A stretch of DNA of 64,000 nt, from positions 33,055-97,054 of the forward strand of contig UQAX01000003.1 of assembly GCA_900539145.1 (NCBI GenBank), read 5' to 3'. Source of the stretch: an uncultured Blautia sp. (lineage in GTDB: Bacteria; Bacillota; Clostridia; Lachnospirales; Lachnospiraceae). The notes beneath the pieces were generated by a model. It made no database searches and was not told where the DNA came from. It was given only the letters and a program-made list of their open reading frames with translations. This document shows positions 17,733 through 26,108 of this stretch, piece after piece. Both the position numbers and the translations under genes were made by a program. The number at the start of each line of letters is the position of its first letter. Positions within the stretch are counted from its first letter, which is position 1.

Positions 17733-17852
17733 GAAACATTATTCAGAGATATTTATACATTTTTAGCGAATTTGTCGAGCACGCTTTGAGATTACAAGCG
17801 CAAAGTGAGCACAGACTGAGCGTAAAATGTGTAAATATTTCTAAAGTGTTTC
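17733..17852. repeat. 120-base imperfect inverted repeat
   Basis: The outer left arm (17733-17768, starting GAAACATTATTCAGAGATAT) matches the reverse complement of the right arm (17820-17852, ending TGTTTC) at most positions. An inner CAC..TTTG/CAAAGTG stem is nested within. It fills the space between the small ORF and the tRNA promoter. It may be a MITE-like element, a large terminator or a structured RNA. Confidence 0.6.
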
Positions 17853-17884
17853 TTAAAAAAAACAAAAAAAGTATAAAAATGTGC

Positions 17885-17913
17885 TTGCTTTTTTAAAATG
17901 TATCAGTTATAAT
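17885..17913 (+). promoter_or_regulatory. Promoter of tRNA-Lys
   Basis: TTGCTT (17885-17890), 17-base spacer, TATAAT (17908-17913), 32 bases before the mature tRNA. Confidence 0.8.
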
Positions 17914-17945
17914 ACTCTTTGCATTAAGGAAAACAAAATAAATAA

Positions 17946-18018
17946 GCGCCTTTAGCTCAGTTGGTAGAGCAGTAGACTCTTAATCTATTTGTCCAGGGTT
18001 CGAGTCCCTGAAGGCGCA
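17946..18018 (+). tRNA. tRNA-Lys (anticodon CTT)
   Basis: Full cloverleaf of 73 bases. The acceptor stem is GCGCCTT/AAGGCGC with discriminator A, and the D arm is TAGCTCAGTTGGTAGAGCA. The anticodon stem GTAGA/TCTAT encloses loop CTCTTAA, giving anticodon CTT. The T arm is CAGGGTTCGAGTCCCTG. CCA is not encoded. It decodes AAG. Confidence 0.97.
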
Positions 18019-18026
18019 TGAAAAAG

Positions 18027-18069
18027 CACTGTTTTTGCAGACAAGAGAGCTGCGGGGACGGTGTTTTTT
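18027..18069 (+). terminator. Terminator after tRNA-Lys
   Basis: CACTGTTTTTGCAG (18027-18040) pairs with CTGCGGGGACGGTG (18050-18063) when G-U pairs are allowed (TTTT against GGGG). TTTTTT follows. Confidence 0.75.
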
Positions 18070-18100
18070 GCTGTGTAATTGCAATTTGGCTTTTGGATAT

Positions 18101-18140
18101 AAAAAAATCAGGAACATCTATATATGCAGATATTCCTGAC
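18101..18140 (-). terminator. Terminator of the yqeY transcript
   Basis: On the minus strand TCAGGAATATCT pairs with AGATGTTCCTGA and is followed by seven T residues. Confidence 0.85.
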
Positions 18141-18166
18141 TTAGATTTTAGATAACAGTTATCTTT

Positions 18167-18613
18167 TTACGCCATCATAGATGCCAAAACCTGATTTACC
18201 AGCTTTCCGTCAGCAATTCCTTTCACCTTAGGCATCAGCACTTTCATGATTTTGCCTTTGTCTTTTCCGGTCGGTGTTTCGATAGAAAGCTCGCTTAATA
18301 TGCCCTGAATAACTTCTTTAATTTCATCTTCGTTCAGCATTTTCGGAGCAAATTCTTCGTAAACAGCAATACGTTTTGTACATTCTTCAATCATCTCTGT
18401 TCTGTCCTTCGGAGTCAGCTCAAGAGTTTCTTTTGTCTGTTTGATTTCTTTTAAAACAACCTCGTTTTCTTCTGCTTCTGTTAAATCCTCACGTTTGTCG
18501 ATTGCCTTATTTTTTAATGCAGACAGCAGCATGGATAAGGAGTCTTTACGTTCTTTGTCACCTGCTTTCATGGCAGTAACCATAGCTTTTCTTACTTCAT
18601 CAATTTTACTCAT
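18167..18613 (-). CDS. yqeY: GatB/YqeY domain protein
   Basis: Stand-alone 148-aa copy of the tail domain of the GatB amidotransferase subunit, which binds tRNA in the Glu/Asp-tRNA amidotransferase complex. Typical features are the charged N-terminal helix with DSLSMLLSALKNKAIDKRE and the C-terminal helical bundle ending LVNQVLASMMA. AAAGGAGAG precedes the ATG. The cellular role of free YqeY is unclear; tRNA-linked function is inferred from the family. Confidence 0.93.
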   Translation of the reverse strand: MSKIDEVRKAMVTAMKAGDKERKDSLSMLLSALKNKAIDKREDLTEAEENEVVLKEIKQTKETLELTPKDRTEMIEECTKRIAVYEEFAPKMLNEDEIKEVIQGILSELSIETPTGKDKGKIMKVLMPKVKGIADGKLVNQVLASMMA

Positions 18614-18667
18614 TATGAAATCTCTCCTTTATTTTTTATATCTATCATACCATGATTTTCAACTTCG

Positions 18668-19306
18668 TCAATGAATACGCAGAAGGTTCCAGTGAAAATG
18701 TGCTGCAAGTGCACGAATAACTACTGTGACAATAAGACCTAGAACAAGTCCTGCTGCCTCTCCGATTGTACTTCGACATACAATGCAGACAATTCCTCCG
18801 GCAATGGAAGCGCTGGCGTAGACCTCACGTACCAGAATATAAGGCGTTTCGCTTGCCATAATATCACGGATAACACCGCCGCCTACACCGGTAAGAACAC
18901 CGATAAACAAGAAAAAGAAGGCGTTGTCATCGGTTACATGGCGGGATGCAGTCTGAATACCTACTACGGTAAAAATCCCCAATCCCACAGTATCACACCA
19001 GAGCATAACCTTATCGTAAAATTTATTTTTGATTTTAGAATGAATAATATCAGGATTGGTATATACAATGGCAAACAATAAGGTGGATGTAATGATTGCG
19101 AATAAAATGTAGACAGGCTGGGCAAATGCAGTAGGAGGCGTTACGCCTAAAATAACATCTCTCATAATACCGCCGCCAACTGCTGTTGTAGCGCCTAAAA
19201 TGTTTACACCAAATATATCCATTTTCTTTTCAATCGCAAGCATGGCGCCGGAGGAAGCAAATGCCACCGTACCAATAATTTCCAGAATGAAAGTGAAAAT
19301 ATCCAT
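18668..19306 (-). CDS. TRIC-type channel family membrane protein (UPF0126)
   Basis: The 212-aa membrane protein has about seven helices built from two repeats. Each repeat carries the glycine-rich loop of the family, GGGIMRD and GGGVIRD. These UPF0126/YadS proteins are bacterial relatives of trimeric intracellular cation channels. Transported substrate in this organism is unknown. GGGGGAC precedes the ATG. It stands alone, between yqeY and the divergent sodium symporter. Confidence 0.92.
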   Translation of the reverse strand: MDIFTFILEIIGTVAFASSGAMLAIEKKMDIFGVNILGATTAVGGGIMRDVILGVTPPTAFAQPVYILFAIITSTLLFAIVYTNPDIIHSKIKNKFYDKVMLWCDTVGLGIFTVVGIQTASRHVTDDNAFFFLFIGVLTGVGGGVIRDIMASETPYILVREVYASASIAGGIVCIVCRSTIGEAAGLVLGLIVTVVIRALAAHFHWNLLRIH

Positions 19307-19420
19307 TAGAAAAGTCCCCCTTGCAAGTATAATTCAACACCTATGTGCCGATAAACTGATTTTTTAACTTAGTATACCATGTTTCTGCAAAAAAAACGTC
19401 ATAAAAAGAGGGATATCCGG

Positions 19421-19449
19421 TTGACTTTTCTTGTATTCTTTGCTACATT
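19421..19449 (+). promoter_or_regulatory. Promoter of the NSS symporter gene
   Basis: TTGACT (19421-19426), 17-base spacer, TACATT (19444-19449). The leader of about 75 bases shows no riboswitch I can recognise. Confidence 0.65.
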
Positions 19450-19532
19450 GATGAAGTATAGTTTTAAAATTTAACGCATCAATCGGTGATATTGCCAATA
19501 AGGGCAGATTATCGGGAGATAGGAGGAAAAAT

Positions 19533-20852
19533 ATGCACAATCATAAAAATGGAAGCTTTACAAATTCGCTGGGATTTGTACTGGCTTGCGTAGGTTCAGC
19601 AGTAGGATTGGGAAATATCTGGATGTTCCCTTACCGACTGGGAGAGTATGGGGGAGCAGCCTTTTTAATTCCCTATATTTTCTTTATTTGTCTGTTTGGC
19701 TTTGTAGGACTTTCAGCAGAATTTGCAATCGGCAGAAAAGCAGGAACAGGAACACTGGGTTCTTACGAGCTTTGCTGGAAAGAAAAGAAGAAAGAAAAAG
19801 TAGGAAAAGTGTTGGGGTGGATACCGCTTTTAGGTTCTCTTGGAATTGCCATCGGATATTCTGTAATTATCGGATGGGTTTTGAGATTTTTATGCGGTTC
19901 TGTTACAAATACGGTTTTAGAGCAGGACTCAGCAGAATATTTTGCTGATGTGACTGCATTTATGGGAAATGTGCCATGGCACGTACTTGTAATTGCAATT
20001 ACTGTAATTGTGCTTCTCATTGGTGCGGCTACGCAGATTGAGAAAGCAAATAAGATATTGATGCCTTTGTTTTTTGTATTGTTTTCCATATTGGCAGTAA
20101 GAGTATTCTTCCTTCCGGGAGCAAAAGAGGGTTATGAATTTTTGTTTGTACCGAAATGGGAAGCGTTGGCAAATATTGATACATGGGTAATGGCTATGGG
20201 ACAGGCATTCTTCTCTCTGTCTATTACAGGTTCGGGGATGATTGTTTACGGCTCTTATTTAAGCAAGAAAGAAGACATTCCAAGGGCATCCATGCAGACA
20301 GCGTTTTTTGATACGATAGCAGCCATGCTTTCTGCTTTGGCAATTATGCCGGCAGTATTTGCTTTTGGTATTGAACCTTCCGCAGGACCGTCTTTAATGT
20401 TTGTGACTATTCCGAACATTTTCAAACAGATGCCGATGGGAAGACTGTTTGCAGTTATCTTTTTCCTGTCTGTATGTTTTGCAGGAATTACTTCTTTAAT
20501 CAATATGTTTGAAGCTGTGATTGAGAGCTGGCAGCATAAATTTAAATTAAAAAGAAATCATGCAGTTTTACTTTGCGGTGCACTGACACTTATTGTCGGA
20601 CTTTTCATGGAAGAAGAAGCAAGAGTAGGAACATGGATGGACTTTATTACTATTATTGTAGTTCCGTTTGGTGCAGTTCTGGGAGCAATTTCTATCTACT
20701 ATATTTTAGGATTTGATAAAATTAAGGAAGAATTGGAAGAAGGACGTAAAAAGGGGCTTTCAAAAATCTTCAAACCTACCGCAAAATACATCTATGTGCC
20801 TTTGACAATTATTGTATTTATTTTAGGACTGGTTTATAAAGGAATTGGTTGA
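19533..20852 (+). CDS. Sodium-dependent transporter, NSS/SNF family
   Basis: LeuT-fold sodium symporter of 439 aa with about 11 membrane helices, the usual number for bacterial NSS proteins that lack helix 12. Helix 1 has the broken, Na+-coordinating stretch ACVGSAVGLGNIWMFPY. The helix 6 region reads FFSLSITGSGMIVYGSY. Substrate is probably an amino acid or related small molecule; the sequence alone does not tell which. AGGAGG lies 7 bases before the ATG. Monocistronic, with its own promoter and terminator. Confidence 0.94.
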   Translation: MHNHKNGSFTNSLGFVLACVGSAVGLGNIWMFPYRLGEYGGAAFLIPYIFFICLFGFVGLSAEFAIGRKAGTGTLGSYELCWKEKKKEKVGKVLGWIPLLGSLGIAIGYSVIIGWVLRFLCGSVTNTVLEQDSAEYFADVTAFMGNVPWHVLVIAITVIVLLIGAATQIEKANKILMPLFFVLFSILAVRVFFLPGAKEGYEFLFVPKWEALANIDTWVMAMGQAFFSLSITGSGMIVYGSYLSKKEDIPRASMQTAFFDTIAAMLSALAIMPAVFAFGIEPSAGPSLMFVTIPNIFKQMPMGRLFAVIFFLSVCFAGITSLINMFEAVIESWQHKFKLKRNHAVLLCGALTLIVGLFMEEEARVGTWMDFITIIVVPFGAVLGAISIYYILGFDKIKEELEEGRKKGLSKIFKPTAKYIYVPLTIIVFILGLVYKGIG

Positions 20853-20860
20853 TTTATTGG

Positions 20861-20894
20861 GAAGATGTTGTTTGATACAGCATCTTCTTTTTTT
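20861..20894 (+). terminator. Terminator after the NSS symporter gene
   Basis: GAAGATGTTGT pairs with ACAGCATCTTC around a short loop and runs into seven T residues. Confidence 0.88.
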
Positions 20895-20907
20895 GCGCGT
20901 AAATAAG

Positions 20908-20937
20908 TTGACATAAACTTAAAACTCATATTATAAT
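20908..20937 (+). promoter_or_regulatory. Promoter of the CapA-like gene
   Basis: TTGACA (20908-20913), 18-base spacer, TATAAT (20932-20937); both hexamers are consensus. Confidence 0.85.
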
Positions 20938-21015
20938 TGTGAAATAATTAGTTCACAAAATTTATGCGGAAATTTGCATGTTAAGATAAAGTGATGATTA
21001 AGGAAGGAGATTATC

Positions 21016-22491
21016 ATGAGCGAGCATCGTAGAAGACGTAGAGAGGAAGAAGAAGCCAGAAGGCGGGAAATAGAAAGACGCAGAAGAATTATCAGAGAAA
21101 GAAAAAGACGTCAGAGAATTATGCGCCAGAGAATGATTTTAGCAGGAATTGGCGCACTTGTTTTGGTCGTTGGCGGCATTGCTGTGGGAACGTCTGTACA
21201 TAAGAAAAATGAAGAAAAACAGGCGAAGAAGATAGAAGAACAGAAGAAACAGGAGGCAGCAGCAGAAGAGGAGAATGTGCTTCAGATGGTAGCGGTAGGG
21301 GATAATCTTATTCACGACGCTGTTATTAACTCCGGTAAAGAGCAGGAGTGGAATTTTGATTTTCTGTATGAGAACATTAAGGAAGACATAGAAAAGGCTG
21401 ATTTGGCATCAGTAAATCAGGAAACGCCTTTTATTAAGGAGCATGATAAGGCAGCAGGTTATCCTGATTTTGCAACGCCCACAGAAGTAGGTGACGCATT
21501 GGTAAAAGCAGGCTTTGACATTGTTACACAGGCAACAGAACACGCATTTGACAGAGAAAGTGACGGAATTACAGACTCCGTAGAGTTTTGGAAGAAAAGC
21601 TATCCGAAGATTGTCGACCTTGGAATACATGGAGAAGCTGACGAAGCCAGATATCAGGTAATTAAGAAGAAAAATTTTAAAGTTGCCGTGATGAATTACA
21701 GTTCTATGGTAAGTGAAAATCACTCTATTCCGGAAGAAGAAAGTTATATGGTGGATACCTATTCAGAAAAGAATATCAAAGAGGATTTGGCAAAGGCAGA
21801 AAAAGAAGCAGATGTAAGTATTGTATATCTTCACGGAGGGAAAAGTGACGCAGAGGATACAGACGAAAAGCTTCAGGAAAAAATTGATTTTCTGGCAGAA
21901 CAGGGAGCGGATGTCGTAATCTGTTCACATCCTCATATTTTGAAAAAATACGGAAAGCTGACAAGACCGGATGGAAAAGAAATGCTGGTGTATTATTCTC
22001 TTGGAAATTTTGTAAGTCATCAATCATCTTTGGAAAATCTTCTGGGAGGAATGGCAGAATTTACATTAAAAAAGGATGCGAAGTCAGGAGAAGTAACTAT
22101 TGAGGAATATGGTTTAGTTCCGTTGGTAATACATTATAATGACGATTTTACAGAAATGGGAGTTTATAAGCTTTCTGATTACACAGACGCATTGGCTGAG
22201 GAACACAAAATTCATACAGAAGATGAAGAAGCAGAGTTTACAGTGGCTGCTTTAAAAGAAGCGGCTGAAAAAGTGGCAACTCCGGTAACCGACAGCACAG
22301 AGAAGACTTCCGGCGAAGAAGTAGATGCGAAACAGGGAGATGCAGAAAAAGATACGAAGGAAGGCAGCAATACGTCAGAAAAGACAGAAGGGCAGACTGT
22401 AAATTCAGACAGTAAGTCGGACAAGCAAAAGGAGAATGAGGACAGTCAGACAGACAAGGAAACCTCAAAGAAGACTAAAAAAGAAGAATAA
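21016..22491 (+). CDS. CapA-family membrane-anchored protein (PGA_cap domain)
   Basis: The 491-aa protein is related to CapA of poly-gamma-glutamate capsule synthesis, with a metallophosphatase-like fold. The first ~40 residues are an extremely Arg/Glu-rich cytoplasmic tail. A membrane helix follows (about 44-62), then the extracellular domain with VAVGDNLIHDAVI, SHPHILKKYG and YYSLGNFVSHQSS. The last ~65 residues are low-complexity Lys/Glu/Ser/Thr. No capB/capC lies nearby, so capsule synthesis is doubtful; a wall-associated hydrolase role is possible. Confidence 0.9.
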   Translation: MSEHRRRRREEEEARRREIERRRRIIRERKRRQRIMRQRMILAGIGALVLVVGGIAVGTSVHKKNEEKQAKKIEEQKKQEAAAEEENVLQMVAVGDNLIHDAVINSGKEQEWNFDFLYENIKEDIEKADLASVNQETPFIKEHDKAAGYPDFATPTEVGDALVKAGFDIVTQATEHAFDRESDGITDSVEFWKKSYPKIVDLGIHGEADEARYQVIKKKNFKVAVMNYSSMVSENHSIPEEESYMVDTYSEKNIKEDLAKAEKEADVSIVYLHGGKSDAEDTDEKLQEKIDFLAEQGADVVICSHPHILKKYGKLTRPDGKEMLVYYSLGNFVSHQSSLENLLGGMAEFTLKKDAKSGEVTIEEYGLVPLVIHYNDDFTEMGVYKLSDYTDALAEEHKIHTEDEEAEFTVAALKEAAEKVATPVTDSTEKTSGEEVDAKQGDAEKDTKEGSNTSEKTEGQTVNSDSKSDKQKENEDSQTDKETSKKTKKEE

Positions 22492-22499
22492 TTTGGCAG

Positions 22500-22546
22500 G
22501 AGAGCAAGAAGAAGCTGAAAATCAGCCTCTTACTGCTCTCTTTTTT
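22500..22546. terminator. Terminator shared by the CapA-like gene and the 70-aa gene
   Basis: GAGAGCAAGAAGAAGCTGA pairs with TCAGCCTCTTACTGCTCTC and is followed by TTTTTTC on the plus strand. On the minus strand the stem ends the small gene, whose stop codon (22530-22532) lies within it; the minus-strand T-tract is weak. Confidence 0.8.
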
Positions 22547-22742
22547 CTTTTGTTTTTTCTACATAACAATCAGGAGAGTAGGGAAGTATTTCTTTATAGG
22601 AGTCAATTTCCGAGAGGGATTTCGGCATGGCGGGGATGAGTCCGGTAGCCTCTGTTGTAGCGCAGCCGTCTAAATCATTGATGGAAGTGGCTTCTACGTT
22701 GAATTTGTCAAAATGGGAATTTTTTATTGTATTTTTATTCAT
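22530..22742 (-). CDS. Small protein of unknown function (70 aa)
   Basis: The start ATG at 22742 has a strong ACAGGAGG eight bases upstream. The product begins MNKNTIKNSHFDKFNVEATS, contains DGCATTEATGLIPAMPKS and PYSPDCYVEK, and is soluble with two cysteines. I recognise no family. The composed middle part looks conserved rather than random. It lies alone, opposite the CapA-like and MATE genes, sharing the 119-base upstream region with MATE. A peptide precursor or small regulator are possibilities only. Confidence 0.7.
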   Translation of the reverse strand: MNKNTIKNSHFDKFNVEATSINDLDGCATTEATGLIPAMPKSLSEIDSYKEILPYSPDCYVEKTKEKREQ

Positions 22743-22802
22743 AATGCGCCTCCTGTTTTTCTTTTAGTATTTCCGAAAAGCAGTGCGGTATGTATGAAAT
22801 GA

Positions 22803-22831
22803 TTGACAAAAAACAACGAAATCGTTATGCT
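22803..22831 (+). promoter_or_regulatory. Promoter of the MATE exporter gene
   Basis: TTGACA (22803-22808), 17-base spacer, TATGCT (22826-22831). Confidence 0.78.
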
Positions 22832-22861
22832 GTATGAGGTAGAAAAGGAGGGAAAACAAAA

Positions 22862-24205
22862 ATGGATAAAAATACAAATGCAATGGGGACAAAAAAAGTA
22901 ATGCCCCTTTTGATTTCCATGTCTGTGCCGCCTATGATTTCTATGTTGATACAAGCGTTATATAATATTGTAGACAGCATGTATGTAGCCAGAGTAAGTG
23001 AAGACGCTCTGACAGCAGTTTCCCTGGCGTATCCGCTGCAAAATATGATTTTAGCAGTATCCTGTGGATTTGGTATTGGTTTAAGTGCCTGTGCTGCCAG
23101 AGCGCTGGGTGCAAAGGATGACAAAGAAGTTACGGCAACAGCGAACCACGGACTGATATTTTGTGCAGTACATTGGCTTTTGTTTGTACTTGCGGGAATT
23201 TTCCTGACAAGACCATTTCTCAGTGCGTTTACAGACAGTCCTGAGATTTTGGATATGAGCTGCCAATATACACAGGTTGTTTTATTTTTCAGTGTCGGAA
23301 GCATGTATCATTTATATTCCGAAAAACTGTTTCAGGCAACGGGAAATATGATTATGCCTATGTTTTTTCAGGGAATAGGAGCTATTTTTAATATTATCTT
23401 AGACCCTGTGTTAATCTTCGGATGGTTTGGTCTGCCTGCGATGGGCGTGCAGGGTGCAGCCATTGCAACGGTTGCGGCACAGATTTTAGCAGCAGTGCTT
23501 TCTATGGGATTTTTCCTGAAAAAATGTCCGTCTATTAAAATCAATTTCAAAGGGTTCCGTCTGGACGGAGCAATTTTGAAAAAAATTTATACGGTGGGAA
23601 TTCCTTCTGCCATTATGATGGCAATGCCGTCTATTCTGGTAGCAGCCTTAAATTCTGTTTTGGCAGCTTTTTCAGCAACTGCCATTGCAGTATTCGGACT
23701 TTACATTAAAATTCAGTCTTTTGTATATATGCCGGCAAATGGTGTTGTGCAGGGTATGCGTCCGATTATGAGCTACAATTATGGTGCGGGAAATAAAAAA
23801 CGTATGAAGGAAACGCTAAAGGCAAGCATGGAAGCAACCGGTGTAATTATGCTGGCAGGTATGCTGTTGTTTTTGCTGTTTCCGGGATTTATTATGAAGC
23901 TGTTTGACGCAAATGAGGAAATGCTGAAAATCGGCGTACCAATGCTTCGGGTAATTGCAGTGGGATTTTTAATTTCCACGGTAGGCTGCGTACTTTCCGG
24001 TGCATTTGAAGCGTTGGGAAAAGGAATTCAGTCACTGGTGATTTCTGTGCTGCGTCAGTTGGTAATTATTATTCCTTTAGCTGCATTATTATCTAAGAGC
24101 ATGGGGCTGTTCGGAGTATGGATTACCTTTCCAATCGCAGAGCTTTTGGCGGCTCTTGTAGGCTGCGTACTTTACAGACATTTTATGAAGCATTTGAAAT
24201 TATAG
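22862..24205 (+). CDS. MATE family efflux transporter
   Basis: Multidrug and toxic compound exporter of 447 aa with twelve predicted membrane helices in two six-helix halves. Early motif ALYNIVDSMYVARVSEDALTA and the central GMRPIMSYNYGAGN repeat are typical of the NorM/DinF group in Firmicutes. It would exchange Na+ or H+ for drugs or metabolites. GGAGGG lies 8 bases before the ATG. The following ybaK-like gene starts 10 bases after its stop, so the two are cotranscribed. Confidence 0.94.
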   Translation: MDKNTNAMGTKKVMPLLISMSVPPMISMLIQALYNIVDSMYVARVSEDALTAVSLAYPLQNMILAVSCGFGIGLSACAARALGAKDDKEVTATANHGLIFCAVHWLLFVLAGIFLTRPFLSAFTDSPEILDMSCQYTQVVLFFSVGSMYHLYSEKLFQATGNMIMPMFFQGIGAIFNIILDPVLIFGWFGLPAMGVQGAAIATVAAQILAAVLSMGFFLKKCPSIKINFKGFRLDGAILKKIYTVGIPSAIMMAMPSILVAALNSVLAAFSATAIAVFGLYIKIQSFVYMPANGVVQGMRPIMSYNYGAGNKKRMKETLKASMEATGVIMLAGMLLFLLFPGFIMKLFDANEEMLKIGVPMLRVIAVGFLISTVGCVLSGAFEALGKGIQSLVISVLRQLVIIIPLAALLSKSMGLFGVWITFPIAELLAALVGCVLYRHFMKHLKL

Positions 24206-24215
24206 GAGTGAAGCA

Positions 24216-24716
24216 ATGGGAAAGCATAAAGAAAAAGAAATTAAGACAAATGCAATGAGAATTTTAGAGAAAAATAAAATTCCTTATGAGGTTCTTCAAT
24301 ATGAGTGCGATGAGTTTATTGACGGACTCCATACCGCACAAAAAACAGGAGCTCCTGTGGAGCAATCTTTTAAAACTTTGATTGTGCAGGGGAAAAGTAA
24401 AGAGTATTATGTTGTTGTTATTCCCATTGCTCTTGAAATTGACTTGAAAAAAGCTGCAAAAGCAGTGGGGGAAAAATCCGTAGAGCTTATTCATGTAAAG
24501 GATATTACAAAAGTGAGCGGTTACGTGAGAGGCGGCTGCAGTCCGTTGGGAATGAAAAAACAGTATGCTACCATTATTCACGAAAGCGCTCTTGCGTATG
24601 AGGAAATCTATGTAAGCGGAGGAAGAATTGGCACGACATTGAAATTAAATCCAAAAGATTTAGCTGAAGTTGTATCGGGAAAATTTGTTGAAATAGCAAC
24701 GGGATATACACATTGA
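24216..24716 (+). CDS. ybaK: Cys-tRNA(Pro)/Cys-tRNA(Cys) deacylase, YbaK/EbsC type
   Basis: Trans-editing enzyme of 166 aa that hydrolyses misacylated Cys-tRNA(Pro). It has the YbaK fold with FKTLIVQGKSKEYYVVVIP, the active-site Lys in LKKAAKAVGEKSVELI and the substrate loop GYVRGGCSPLGMKKQ. The C-terminal GGRIGTTLKLNPKDL is diagnostic. GGAGTGAAGC precedes the ATG. Linkage to MATE is probably only transcriptional. Confidence 0.93.
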   Translation: MGKHKEKEIKTNAMRILEKNKIPYEVLQYECDEFIDGLHTAQKTGAPVEQSFKTLIVQGKSKEYYVVVIPIALEIDLKKAAKAVGEKSVELIHVKDITKVSGYVRGGCSPLGMKKQYATIIHESALAYEEIYVSGGRIGTTLKLNPKDLAEVVSGKFVEIATGYTH

Positions 24717-24739
24717 GGTATATCCCGCCTTTTGTTTTT
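24700..24739 (+). terminator. Terminator after ybaK
   Basis: CGGGATATAC pairs with GTATATCCCG, followed by CCTTTTGTTTTT. The stem includes the ybaK stop codon. Confidence 0.82.
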
Positions 24740-24762
24740 GAAAGATTAAATCTTGAAAAAAT

Positions 24763-25377
24763 TTATAAACGGAAAGAGTCCTTTACAATATCTGCAAGGA
24801 GCTGCTGTCCTTGAGTGGTAAGATGAATACCGTCGGTAGTAATGTTTTCATATCCCTGTTCCTGAATTTTATTATTCAAAGGTGCTTGCAGCGGAATGAA
24901 ATAAGCACCATAATTGCGGGCAAGCTTCTGAATGTTTTTAGACATTTTTTTCTGCCATGGTACCCAGTCTTCATATTTTTCATGCTGAGGCAGAATAAAA
25001 GGTTCTAAAATAATGACTTTTGCCTGTGTTTCTCTGGATAAATCAAAAAGCATTTCGTGATAGGCACGGATACTGTCTTCCAGCATATAGAGCTTATCCT
25101 GTTCGGAAGCAGAGGAATTTGCAATCAGTCCGATATCATTCACTCCCACCAGAATACTGATATAATCAGGCTTTAAGGAAATACATTCACGATGGAGAGT
25201 TTCTGCAACATTTTGTACGACGTAACCCTCTACACCACGGTTGAGAATGTTCCAGTTCTGGCTTTGCGCTTTTAAACGTTCTGAAAATATATTTACATAA
25301 CCAAATCCCAGCTCGTTAGGAGAAGTTTTCCTGCCGGCATCGGTAATACTGTCACCTAAAAATATAATAAGTCCCAT
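24763..25377 (-). CDS. SGNH/GDSL-type hydrolase (esterase or lipase-like)
   Basis: Serine hydrolase of 204 aa without signal peptide, so cytoplasmic. Block I is FLGDSITDAG with the nucleophile Ser10. Block III is ILVGVNDIG, and the catalytic Asp/His pair is in TTDGIHLTTQGQQLL near the C-terminus. It probably removes acyl or acetyl groups, for example from carbohydrates; the substrate is not visible. AAGGAGTATAG precedes the ATG. Confidence 0.92.
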   Translation of the reverse strand: MGLIIFLGDSITDAGRKTSPNELGFGYVNIFSERLKAQSQNWNILNRGVEGYVVQNVAETLHRECISLKPDYISILVGVNDIGLIANSSASEQDKLYMLEDSIRAYHEMLFDLSRETQAKVIILEPFILPQHEKYEDWVPWQKKMSKNIQKLARNYGAYFIPLQAPLNNKIQEQGYENITTDGIHLTTQGQQLLADIVKDSFRL

Positions 25378-25490
25378 AGTCTATACTCCTTATTACTGTT
25401 TCTATTCAATATTTTAACTGAAAATCACAGAGATTGCAAATGCTAATTTTGTGTAGTCTATCCAAATCGAAAAATTAGTAATAATTTCTC

Positions 25491-25519
25491 TTTACAAATC
25501 CTTTTTCTGAGACTATAAT
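25491..25519 (+). promoter_or_regulatory. Promoter of the Tad pilus operon
   Basis: TTTACA (25491-25496), 17-base spacer, TATAAT (25514-25519). A small hairpin CAGTC-GTTC-GACTG (about 25546-25559) lies in the leader. Confidence 0.8.
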
Positions 25520-25598
25520 CAGATACAACTTCAAGATATTCTTACAGTCGTTCGACTGGGATTTTCCAAAGATTTTATAAAATAAAAGAGGTGATTTG

Positions 25599-26108
25599 TT
25601 GTCAGTACAATCGTTATTTGTATTGTGTTTTTCGGGTATTGCCATGTGCATGGATTTTCTGATGGAAAGGGTGGTGAACGGATTTATTGTGGTGCTTTTT
25701 CTGACAGGCTTTTTCTGGCAGATGGGAGAAAATGGAATTGTGGGGGCCTTATCAGGAGGCTTGGGATTATTATTGCCCTGTGTTTTGCTGTTCCCGTTGT
25801 TTTATTTTCGAATGTTAGGTGCAGGAGACATAAAATTATTTTCCGGTCTGGGAATTTTTTTAGGTGTAACTGCTGTTTTTAAGCTTATTCTTTGTTCTCT
25901 TTTTCTGGGAGGACTTTTATCTTTCGCATTTCTGATTTCCTGTGGGAATTTCAAAGAGCGATTTTCTTATTTTTTCAATTATGTTTATGAATATAGTCAA
26001 AGCAGGGTGCTGTGTGCTTATAGGAAAAAGGGCAGTCGGCCTGAAAATTTCCATTTTACAGTACCGATATTTCTAAGCGTTATGCTTTATGTAGGAGGAT
26101 TTTATTGA
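25599..26108 (+). CDS. tadV: Prepilin peptidase, TadV/CpaA type (A24)
   Basis: Membrane aspartyl protease of about 169 aa that processes Flp prepilins. Catalytic aspartates are in AMCMDFLMERVVNG and in the GxGD motif MLGAGDIKLFSG. There are six hydrophobic segments. The start is TTG at 25599, with TTG 25596 also possible; AGAGGTGA lies just upstream. It is the first gene of the Tad operon; its stop overlaps the next start. Confidence 0.88.
   Translation: MSVQSLFVLCFSGIAMCMDFLMERVVNGFIVVLFLTGFFWQMGENGIVGALSGGLGLLLPCVLLFPLFYFRMLGAGDIKLFSGLGIFLGVTAVFKLILCSLFLGGLLSFAFLISCGNFKERFSYFFNYVYEYSQSRVLCAYRKKGSRPENFHFTVPIFLSVMLYVGGFY

Noticed and set aside
17607..17789. Alternative frame starting MGVSKQKAKNKG
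   Set aside because: It overlaps the 47-aa frame, has no ribosome site, and runs into the inverted repeat.
19450..19532. Riboswitch in the leader of the NSS symporter gene
   Set aside because: The leader is short and shows no recognisable aptamer core or terminator/antiterminator pair.
22436..22639. Plus-strand frame over the end of the CapA-like gene and its terminator
   Set aside because: It overlaps the CapA-like coding end and crosses the terminator; no ribosome site.
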